Below are positions 24,994 to 35,400 of a stretch of DNA of 35,954 nucleotides, in pieces. How positions within the stretch are numbered: the stretch's first letter is position 1; every line of letters starts with the position of its first letter. Position numbers and translations under genes: made by a program. Origin of the DNA: DAISJD01 sp036821645 (GTDB taxonomy: Bacteria; Pseudomonadota; Alphaproteobacteria; ATCC43930; CGMCC-115725); the NCBI GenBank assembly GCA_036821645.1, contig DAISJD010000020.1, positions 1 to 35,954 of the forward strand. The letters run 5' to 3'. The notes under the pieces are model-generated. The model saw nothing but the letters and a program-made list of their open reading frames with translations. It did not search any database and was not told the DNA's origin.

Positions 24994-25382
24994 GATTTTG
25001 TGCGTTATAAATCCCAAATTACACATCATGAAAGCCACTTATCTCAATTAATTTTATATAATCCATTCCAAAGTGATGCTAAGTTATGCATCGTCATTAT
25101 TGCGACACTTCATCTCTACACGGTTTGTGTTTTATCACGTCTGAACTGAACATCCATCATCATGAACGTATCCGTTTTTAATTGCATGAATGAAGAAACT
25201 CTCGTTTTTTGACTTTATCGCAACACCAAAGGTCCAAGGGTTCTGCATCCTTTGTCCCTGCGGCGGCTGGTAGATGTTGGATTGACGATCAGGATGACGG
25301 ACTCGGGCTTTTGATGCCGTTCGGCAGCCTCAAAAGCGGGGGGCTCAACGCCGATGACCGATAAACCTCAGTTGAATACCGG
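24994..25382 (+). promoter_or_regulatory. Long leader with hairpins before the substrate-binding-protein gene
   Basis: No coding frame is supported in these 389 bases. The first 220 are AT-rich and presumably hold the promoter. From about 25220 the composition turns GC-rich and structured. CAAAGG (25227-25232) can pair with CCTTTG (25249-25254). GCTTTTGA (25307-25314) pairs perfectly with TCAAAAGC (25330-25337), enclosing TGCCG-TT-CGGCA and a three-base bulge. This looks like a 5' regulatory RNA rather than a terminator, since no T-run follows. I compared it from memory with the TPP, cobalamin, guanidine-I, SAH and fluoride riboswitch consensus and found no match. Confidence 0.4.
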
Positions 25383-26375
25383 ATGAAACCCATGAAAAAG
25401 CTTATAATTCTTGCCATAGGTCTCTTGACGGGCGCATCCCACGGGGCGCTGGCGAAAGATACGATCCGCGTTGGGGTCATGCACACCCCCCAATATGGGG
25501 CGATGGATTACATGAAGGAAATCGCCAATAAATACGACTTGAAAATCGAAGAAATTTTCTACGACAAAGGCATCGATCCGCAGACGGCTTTGACCGCCGA
25601 TCGTCTCGACATTCTGGCCCTGCCGCTTGCCCCTGCCGTTATTGCCCGCGCGCAGGGGGCACCGCTCTATGCCGTATCCGCCTTCGGCAGAGGGGGTTAT
25701 CGTCTGCTGACCCGCACCGATTCAGCCATCCATGGCGTAACGGATATGCGCGGCAAAAAAATCGGCGTGCCGCACGGTTCGACGCAGGAATTGCTGCTCT
25801 TGTCTATGCTGGACAAATATAAACTGACCGCTTCGGAAAAAGCGGGTAAGGATATCGAAATCGTCTATCTGCCCGACGGTCAATTGAATGCCGCCCTGGC
25901 CAATAAAGCGATCGATGCCCTCTGTCAGATCGAACCCTTAGCGAGCCAGGCGCTCGGTCAAGAAGGAACTGTGGAACTCGCCCATCCCTATGACACGAAT
26001 CTCGGTAACCCGTCTGGGCTATTGTTGATGCATGAAAAACTTTACAAAGAAAAACGCGATAGTGCGTTACGGTTTATGAAGCTTTTTACCGAAGCGACAC
26101 TGACCTTTATTGAGAAACCCGATTTAGCCGAACAATATATTCGCACATCTCTGTTTAAGAACACGCTCAACCAAAAAGAATATACGACAATTGCGACCAA
26201 CATAACCTATAGCTACGACATCAATAGCCTGACGGTCCAAACCGCGACGGCCGCGATGGAAACGCTGGGTATGCTGCGGACCGGCAATGGGTTGGTTTTA
26301 GCGGCCCCAACCGCAAACGATTGGGTCAAACTCGACCTGTTGCGCGCGGCCAAGGATTCGATGGGCTTACCGTAA
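25383..26375 (+). CDS. ABC transporter substrate-binding protein, SsuA/NMT1-like
   Basis: A 330-residue periplasmic binding protein. The signal peptide is KKLIILAIGLLTGASHGALA, with cleavage before KDTIRVGVMHTP. The mature part has the two-lobed pattern of the SsuA/TauA/THI5 cluster: RVGVMHTPQYGAMDYMKEIA, VSAFGRGGYRLLTRTDSAI, the family marker DMRGKKIGVPHGSTQELLLLSM, and a lobe-crossing NKAIDALCQIEPLASQAL. The ligand could be a sulfonate, nitrate-like anion, pyrimidine or other small molecule; it cannot be told. ATG 25383 and ATG 25392 are both possible. No permease or ATPase gene is adjacent in the window, so it is an orphan component. The unusually long leader suggests ligand or stress control. 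It shares a terminator with the opposing exoprotein gene. Confidence 0.9.
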   Translation: MKPMKKLIILAIGLLTGASHGALAKDTIRVGVMHTPQYGAMDYMKEIANKYDLKIEEIFYDKGIDPQTALTADRLDILALPLAPAVIARAQGAPLYAVSAFGRGGYRLLTRTDSAIHGVTDMRGKKIGVPHGSTQELLLLSMLDKYKLTASEKAGKDIEIVYLPDGQLNAALANKAIDALCQIEPLASQALGQEGTVELAHPYDTNLGNPSGLLLMHEKLYKEKRDSALRFMKLFTEATLTFIEKPDLAEQYIRTSLFKNTLNQKEYTTIATNITYSYDINSLTVQTATAAMETLGMLRTGNGLVLAAPTANDWVKLDLLRAAKDSMGLP

Positions 26376-26388
26376 GACTGGGCCTAAG

Positions 26389-26411
26389 CTTGAGGCCAGG
26401 CTGGCCTTAAG
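26389..26411. other. Inverted repeat just after the binding-protein gene
   Basis: CTTGAGGCCA (26389-26398) and TGGCCTTAAG (26402-26411) pair over 10 bases with one G-T pair and a 3-base loop. No T-run follows. It may protect the mRNA 3' end ahead of the terminator at 26439. Confidence 0.5.
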
Positions 26412-26438
26412 GCACAGACCACACCCGACCCCGAACAA

Positions 26439-26478
26439 AAAACGCCGCGCGGGGGTGATCACCATCGCGCGGCGTTTT
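26439..26478. terminator. Bidirectional rho-independent terminator
   Basis: AAAACGCCGCGCG (26439-26451) and CGCGCGGCGTTTT (26466-26478) form a perfect 13-bp inverted repeat. The loop itself contains the palindrome GGTGATCACC (26454-26463). It serves the binding-protein gene on the plus strand and the exoprotein gene on the minus strand (stop at 26493). Confidence 0.9.
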
Positions 26479-26492
26479 CATGTGTTGGGCGT

Positions 26493-29400
26493 TTATTTCT
26501 TGCCCTTGTTCGTCAACAAACCGTCAACGAACAAGTTGGCCGCATCATAAACACCATCGTCACCGGCTTCGTCATCGGCTTTCTTCTTGCGCTTTTGCTG
26601 TGTCGGGGTGCCGTCCGCCATCGCGACCAACTGGGTATCGCCGCCGGACAGCGTTTGCTCCGCATTGCCCGCAAGCGTATTCAGTTCGACCCCGATCCCG
26701 CCGGCACCGGTTCCCCCGACATTTCCGCTTGGCAATTTGCCGCCGAAATCGATCGCGTTGGCAAGCCCAGCACCGCTCGCCCCACCGACGGAGCCGCTGA
26801 GATCGACGCTATTGGCGCTGATTTGGGCGGTCCCCGCATTCAGGGTGACCCCGACGCTATTGGCGGACAAGATGACGGAACCGGCCGACACGGACCCATT
26901 GATCGAGTCCGTCGCCGAGATCGAGGCACTTTGGCCAGCCGTCACATTGGCATTGACCGAGCCCGCGTTGATCGTTGCGACCGAGGCGCTGACCGAACCA
27001 TTGACCGACCCCGTGACTGCCAGATTGGCCGATCTGTTGGCCGAGACGGAACCATCGAACGACATCCCGCGCAGGGCGACCGAATCCCCGGAAATCGTGC
27101 CGGAAATTCCGCCGGTCGCCGTCACGTTCACCGTGCCCGACCCGCTGATCGTACCGGAGAAACTGGTCACGGACAGGTTGGTCATCCCAGAGGCCACGAT
27201 CCGGCCATCGACCGCACTGGCGATGATCTGAACCGATCCGTCGGATTCAAGCGAATTATTCCCAAAGCTTGCCATGCCGGTAATATTCTGCGCGTTGAAC
27301 GCGTGTTCGAACAAGGATGTTCCCAGACCGACGATGAAGTTCCGGGCACCCGCAATCGTCAAAGAAGCAAGACGATTGTCCCGCGTTCCAAGGGTGCCAT
27401 TGACGAAGATATCCCGTGCCCCGGACGCCAAGGTCAAGGCATTCGTCCCGGCGATCGGGGCGTTGATCGTGAGATCCCCATCGGTTGTCGTGATGCTTGT
27501 ATCGGCTCTCAACATCCCCGAGCCGTTGATCGTGAAACTGCCGGCACGATAAGTCCCGCCCAGCGTCACCATGCCGGTATAGGTCTGTTCGCCCAGTGTC
27601 GCAACCGCGCTCGCAAGCTTGATCAGACCGCCGTCGATCACCAAAGCCCCAAGCGTGATGGACGGGCCGGAGAGTGTAACGGCACCGGTACCGGACAGAA
27701 TATCCAACTCGCCGATCCCCGTGATCCGACCCGTGACGCCGACCGGGCCATTGAACCCGTCCGTCAGGATAAGAGCATCGCCCGCCACGGTCAGATCCCC
27801 ATTCACCTGGAATGACGTTCCTTGATAAGAACCGTTGATGGCGGTCTGGCCAGAGAACACGATATCGCCGAAACTCTGCACAGTGCCCACGGTCGTGTGA
27901 CCCGCACTGACGGAAAGGCCGCCGATGGCGACCTCCCCGCCGATCGTTTCACCGAATTCTACCGTCCCCGACCCGGCCTTGACCGTCAAGCGACCAATCC
28001 CATTGACCTCGCCGCCAAAGGAGACATCGCCGTTTTTGGCCGACGTATCGACCAAAATCTGCCCGGCCAACACGGCATCGCCGTCGATGGTAAAGGATGA
28101 TGCCCGGTAAGTCCCCGTCAACACGGTCAGGGCATCGGATTCGATCATGCCCGTCGCAGTGACCGATTTCAACGTGTCGCGACCGGCATGGATCAACAGG
28201 CTCTTCAGTGCCTTCTTGGCCCCAAGATCACCCGTGACGCTCACCTGTCCCGTACCGGCATTGAGGGTGAGGTTGGCGGCCCCATCCGAAGCGCCGAGGG
28301 TGATTTTACCATTGGCCGCACTGGTATCGACCACGACATCCTGCGCCAGCGTCGCAGGGCCCGTCACGCTGAAAGCCGACGCCGTATAGGTTCCGCCCAG
28401 CGTCACCGCACTGCCGGTGAAATTCTGTTCGCCTTTCGTCGTAATCCCGGTTGCAAGATTAAGAGCACCCCCGGTGATAACGAGAGATTCCAGCGCCCCC
28501 GTCGCCCCAACCGGTCCGCCCAAACTCACCGCCCCGGTTCCGGCACCGATCGTCAGCTTCGCCGGCGTCTCGACACTGTCGATCTTGCCGTCGAACGAGA
28601 CGGCCCCGTTGGCCGCCGCCGTGTCGATGACCGTTCCCGCGATCAACCGCGTGTCGCCCATCACCGAGAAACTACTCGCCTGATAGGTGCCGCCCAGCGT
28701 GACGGTGCCCATATAGCTTTGGCCCCCGCTCGTCACGATGGACGGGCCGAGTGCAATCGTACCGCCTTGGACCGAAAGGATGCCAAGATTGACCGTCGGG
28801 CTGTTGAGGGTGACGGCCCCTGCCCCCGCCATGATATCCAGTTCCGCCTCGCCCTTGATGGCGCCATGGAACGAAACCAAGCCATCGAAGCCGGATGTAT
28901 CGACGAGACTGTCGCCCGCCACGGTGACATCGCCATTTACCACGAAGCTCGATCCTTGATAGGACCCGTTCAAGGATGTTTGGCCGGTAAATTTCAAGGC
29001 ACCGAAACTCTGAACGGTGCCGACGGTAATATGCCCTGCCGTCACATCCAGCCCGCCGATAATCACCTCGCCGCCGACGGTTTCGGTAAACGAAGCGGAC
29101 CCGGTCCCGGCCTTAATCGTCAAGGTCCCGATCCCGTTCGTCTCGCCATCGAACAGCACATCGCCATTCTTGGCCGACGTATCCACCAAAACCTTGCCCG
29201 CCAGCACGGCATCGCCGCCGACGGTAAAGGAACCCGCCCGATAGGTCGCCGTCAAAACCGTGACCGCATCGCTTTCGATGGCACCCAGTGCCGTGACCGA
29301 TTTCAGGACCGCACGCCCGCCTTGAACCAACAGGCTGCGCACCGCCTGCTTACCGCCGACATCGCCGGTAAAGATCACGGACCGGGTGGGACCCGCCGAC

Positions 29401-32400
29401 ACGGTGAGATCGGCCGCACCGTCGACGTTGCCGAGCGTAATGCCTTGGGCCGCCGTGATCCGGCGCGTATCGCCCTTCAACAGAAGATCGCCGCCAATGG
29501 CGATCAGGCCCGTCCCGGCGACAAGATCCGTGCCCAGGGTTATAAGGCCGCCAAAGGGACCGGCCGAGGGGGCCGTAACATTGGGCGTTGCTTGATTGAA
29601 CAACTGGATCGAGCGTGCGACCGAAACGGTGCCTTCAAGATCCAAGCTCGCCCCAGGCCCCGCTGCCGTCACAATGAAATCGCCGGACGTGACGAGGCTT
29701 TGTCCCGCCGCCAAGCTGAAACTGCCGTTGGTGCCGAGGTCGATTTCAATAAGCCCGTTCGCCCCCGTCGTGACCAGCGACACGCCCGGCTGCAAGACGA
29801 CCGAGACACCGGCCAGCGTAATCGCCTGCTTGCCGGTGAGACCGTTGCCGACCAGAACGGTGGCGTTGACGTCGCCGATCGCAATTCTGGGAATCCCCGC
29901 AAAGGCCGCCAGGATCTGCGGCGATAGGGTCAAGAACCCGGAAGCGTCGCCAACCCCGATCGAAGCCCCGACAGTCGCTGTCGAAATGCGAACCGACCCC
30001 GCCGCAATCGCACTGGGGTTGGTTGAAACGGTCAACTGATCGCTGCGCAAGGACAGGCCGGACGGACCGGCGATCATCAAGCTCGCACTGGTGCCGAGCG
30101 AGATGGAGCCGCCGGGGGCCGTTTCAAGGAACACGCCGCCTGCGACCTGATTTTGTCCATTCAGGCTGATGGTCCCGAACGGCTGACCGCTCGGCCCGCC
30201 ATTGCTTCTGACCGAAAAATCACCACTGGAGACCAACGATACCCCGGCCTCTTCGATGAAGCCGCCGACACCCGCCTCAAACGAGAAACTGCCCCCCGCC
30301 GCCGTGCTGACGAGGCTGGTTCCCGACAGGAGGGTAATCGAACTGCCCGAAACCGAGAAGCCGTGGGTCGCCGTGACCGGCCCTGAAATCGTTACCGGCT
30401 GGGAAGCATCGCCCAGATTCAAGAAGAGAACCTGACCGAAGGCGTCAAGCAACGGTTGGTTGATCTGAAGACGACCCGGTGCTTCCACGCCGATCCCAAT
30501 CCCGACGCCGGGTGATTCAGCCGTGATCAACGCAAAATCGGCCAAGATTGATCCCGATGCGCTGGAAACCGCAATCTGATCGGCACGCAGGCTCAAGGCC
30601 TGATTGGGGGCGAGTTTGAAGGTCGCCATGGCCCCGAGACTGATCCCGTTACCGCCGGTCGTCTCAAGAGATACGGGCCCCTGAGCCTGAACAACCCCTT
30701 CGAGATCAATCGCGTACGGATTGCCCTCGTCCTGAGCAAAGAAGGAAACGGCCCCCGATCCGTTGATCACCGATCCGGCCTGGGCCAAAATCGCCCCGCC
30801 GGTCGCAACGAACCCGAGAGAGCCGGGCGCCGTGCCCTGATTGGTCAGGATCGTGTCGCTTTCGATCAGAATGGAACGCCCCTTGAACAGGGTATTGGTC
30901 GGGGCCGCAATCGGACCGGCAAGATCGATCAACTGTTCAGTGCCGTCACCGATTTGCAGCGAACCCACGGCACCGAGGCGACTCAACAGATCATCGCTCA
31001 ACGAAAGGGTGCCTCTCGCGTGACCGACCCCGATGGAACCGTCCGGCGTCGCACTATCCAATTGCAGGACCAATGCACGCACAGCACCGTTAGCGGCAAG
31101 ATCCGTCAGGCGATCCGTACGGATCGAAAGACGCGCTTGATCAAGACCGATGGCCGCCCCATCCCCGATCATGACGCCGTTGGTCCCGCCATTGATCATG
31201 ATGGCACTGTCGGCCTGGACCAGTCCGTTTAGGATAATACCGGCGTTAGGCGGCGGCGGGGCATCGAGGGATCCGCTGTTATTGATCGTGATCAGTCCGC
31301 CCATTTGTCCCAAGGACGGGCCGACAGGTGCCGCCCAGATCGGCCCGAGACTGGTACCCGGGGGGGCGAACATGGCGGTGATCTGACCACCCGATTCCAG
31401 CGTGAACTGGCCGCCCGGCTGAATTTCGACATCGACGGTAAAACCGTTGACCCGTCCCGTTCCGGTAATGTCGATCACGGAACCGGCCAGGAAAACCGAC
31501 GCCCCAGACAAGGCCCCGGCAATCGTGGTTTGATTGTTATTGCCGGACGGCCCCGATTGGAACACTTGCAAAAAGCCCATCGCCGTGGCGCTGGCACCGG
31601 CGTTTTCGAGGAAATTGCCGTTATTGACCAAGGCGAACGTCAAATTCGAGCCCGATTTGATCTGGGCACCGGACAACAGGGTGATCGTCCCCGGTGCAAG
31701 GATCGGCGCCGCCGCACTGGGCCGATCGGTGCGCGTTTGTTCGCCAACGACGAAAACGAGATTGCCTTGCGACCAAAAACTCGACGCTGTCATGCCGGGG
31801 GCGGACGCGACGCGCGCCGTACCTTCGACCGTAATGTTGCGACCGCTGATGACCGTGAAACTCGGCACGCTGACGGTGCCTGCAACATCGATATCCTGCA
31901 ACCCGTCGCCGATCGCGGTTTGGAACGTATTGGTGAAACGATCCAACAGGGTTTGATCGATTTGCAATGTCCCCGATGCACCCGATCCAAGACCGATGCT
32001 GGAATCCGACCCGCTGGTCAATTGCACGAAATTCACCGCAATATTGGCAGCGGACGCCTTGACCGTGATCTGGTCTGCCGCAAAGGTCGCGGACTGAGCC
32101 TTCAAATGGGCATCGGCGCCAAGCACGATCCGACCGCCCTTATTGCCGATAAACTGCGCATTTCCACCGGCGGTGAGCGATCCATCGAAGAAATCGAGGG
32201 CTCCCACGGCCGACAATTGCACCATATCCGTACTTTTCAGCACGGCCCCCCGATCTGCCGCAATCCCGCCTGCCCCTGCATTGATCTGCAAGGAACCGAA
32301 TACGGTGCCGGAGGTGCCGACCGAAAGATTGGCAAGGCCGGAGAGGCTGACGCTCGATCCGTTCAAGACGAGGCTGCCCGGCACCGTCACCGTTTCCGCA

Positions 32401-35400
32401 ACCGTCAAGGTGCGGGTCAGATCGCCGATATGAACCGAGCTATTGGCCGATAAAACCGCAAGCGTATTGCCGGTGATCACCAGATTGCCGGACGGGGCCG
32501 TCGATCCGAGCACGATGCCGGTTCCAGCGGAAAAGGCATCGACGCTCACGAATTGGCCGAGAGATACGGCACTGGGCGGCGTCGCAAGATCGAGACGATC
32601 GACGACGAAGCTCGTGGCCCCGGTCACGGAAACAGACGCCGTCGTGCCAAGACTGGCCGAACGCCCCATGATCACGAGACTGGACGAAGAGGTCAAGGCC
32701 CCGGACAGAGAGAGTGTCCCGCCGTTCAAATAGATCTGACTGTTGGCGATGAGGCTGGAGCCCGCCTCGGCCAGAATCGTCCCGTCGAGCGGTGTCGTCG
32801 CCAAAATAACGCCGCTCGAAACCAAGGCTCCCGATGTAAAATCGATCGTATGACCGGAGAATTGAACCTGATTAGGGTTGGTAACGGCGGTATTGACGAT
32901 GATCGTGTTGCCGGGATCGCCGATAAACAAGCCGCCGGTCCGCGCCAATGAGGCAAGCAGCGCCGAACTGACGACCAAGGAGGCGCTCACCCCCGTCGGC
33001 GCTTGGCCCACGACCAGAGTGCCGTTTCGGGTTGCGGCATTGATGATGACACCGGGGGCCGAGACGAGGCTCACGCCATTGGCATTGATCTGATCCGCCG
33101 TCAGAACCAGGAACCCGCCGGTCAGGCCGACCGACAGGTTGGTACTGGGCGCGAAACTGAGCGTGCCGCCGACACCGGCCTCGAAATCGATCCGACTTTG
33201 GGCAGAGATGTCGCCCGCGATGAGCAACTGACCGCCAGGTTGCGGCTGACCCGAGGTCGGCTGGATGGCGAAATCATTGATATTGACCGTACCGCTCGTG
33301 ACGATGGTGGCCCCGCTCGCCTCAACGAACTGGCCTGCCCCGAAGATATTGAAGGTCAAGCTCGGCTGTGCCGCCCCACTCCCCATGGAGAAGCCAGAGA
33401 TGACGGTCCCCGGTTGAAGGCTGATACTGGCCCCATTCACGGTCAGCCCGTCGGGCACCAACAGCGTGTCGGCAAAAGTCACATGGTCGCTGCCGGTGCC
33501 GATCGTGAGCGGGGCATTCTGGGCAAGTTTGCTAAGATCGGCCCCACTGACCATCAGACTGCCGCTGGGCGTCGCGGACGGGGTCGCCGTCACGGTGATC
33601 ATTCCCGCCCCGGTTCCATCCGCGACGAAGGCCGAACCGATCTTGAACCCGCTGGCGGGGGTGGCGATCGACAAATGATCGGTGCGCAGCGCCAATTGTC
33701 CCGTGGCCCCCGTCGCGATCGCGGCCGACGAGCCGAGGGAAATCGACCCCGCCTGACCGGCCAGGAATTGTATGGCGCCGCCGCTCGACACCGCCCCATC
33801 CACGGTGAGATGCCCGCTGCCGCCCGGTGCCGTCACGCTGACATCGCCCAAGGCGGCAAGAGAGGTCCCGGCATCGACGGAGAAGTTCTGACCGGGATTG
33901 AGCGTGATGGACAGGCCACCGGATCCGGCATGCACCGACCCACCTTGATTGACGGCAAAGGACGTGCCCGCCGCGACGATCGCATTCGCCGCCAACGCAC
34001 CGGAAATCTGCGCACTGGATTGCGCGCCCGACGACGGGTTGGTCGATCCGGTCAGGGTGAAACTGGTGTCGCTCTTGATGGAAGCGCCGCCGAATTCGAT
34101 GAACTGCCCCCCGTTCAAGAGCGTCAGCCCGATCCGACCCTGCGGGCCGGTCGCGGTCAAGGATTGACCGGGATTGAGCGTGATGAGGGACGAACTGATC
34201 TCAAGATCGCCCATCGTCGCAATCGAGGCCCCGATCGTCACCTGATTGAGGCCCGTGAGGCTCAAGCCGACGCCCGGATTGACCATATGGATCGCGTCAT
34301 TCACCGTCAGGGAATTTTGCGCGAAGAGCGAAACATTCGCCTGGGCATTATTGATCGCGGTCGGATCGACCACGAGGCTCGAACTCGTATCGGCCGTATT
34401 GCCGCCTTGCACCAGACTGCCCGTGCCGCCCGTGGCGATCGTCAAATTCAACGGATCGAGCAACCAGGTCCCGGCCTTGCCGCCCGTCGCACGGGCATCG
34501 ACCAGGGCGGCACCGCCCACGGCCAGATGGCGCTTGCCGGATGTTTCGACGAACCCGCCATTGCCGCGCCCGGCCCCCCGAACCGAAATCCGCCCGTCAA
34601 AGCGCGTATCCCCATCGGACCAGACCGCAACCGTACCGCCCGAGCCATCGCGGGTCGCATCGGCTTTGATGGTGGCCCCGCTCGCAACCGTCGTCGCATC
34701 GGCATGGCGCAGCGTGCCGCCGCCATGGGCCTCGCCGCCCAAGGCGACTTGGCCGCCGCCCGTGGCCCCCGAGGCATCGATCGTGGCCCCGGCCGCCACG
34801 GTCACGGCACCGCCCGTCACGGCAATCCGCCCGCCGGCACCGTTTGCGGCACTGGCATCGAGCGTCCCGCCGACCGCAACGACCCCATCGCCGCCATCGA
34901 GAATGATCTCGCCGCCCGCCACCTGGATGCCGCGCGCCTCGACCACGCCGGACATATTGATCACGCGATCAACGACACCCTTGGCGACATCCGCCGTAAT
35001 CATGACCCGGCCGCCATCGGCGATGATCCGGCCGCTATTATCGACGGCAGCCCCGAGCTTGGCCCCGTCCGGGCCAACCGCCGCTGCCGTCGTCTGTCCC
35101 GTGACCGCGAGATTGACCAGCCCGTCGCCGTAAAAATCGACCGTGGTGGTAGTCCCGCTGGCGAGGCGCACCTGCCCCATCCGGGCCTCGATCACGCCCT
35201 TATTGCGCACGCCCGGTGCCACGAACGCGGCCAAGCCATGATCGGCGACACTGACCCGGCCCTCGTTGACCACGGCGGCATTGGCCCGGCCCGCCCGATC
35301 CAACACCAACGCCTTGCCATTGGCAAAATCGCGTTCCGATTCTTTGGAGGCGGTGGCCGTGGTCGCCACCACCCCCGCAACGTTGACATAGCTGTTCGGG

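Noticed and set aside
25220..25382. Guanidine-I (ykkC) or TPP riboswitch before the substrate-binding-protein gene
   Set aside because: The GGGTTC, CTGGT and GGACTCGGG fragments recall ykkC, but the conserved ACGG/GGAGGG-AAAAGCCC part is missing, and no TPP core is present.
28188..29927. 579-codon plus-strand frame within the exoprotein gene
   Set aside because: Same reasons: antisense shadow over the duplicated repeat blocks.
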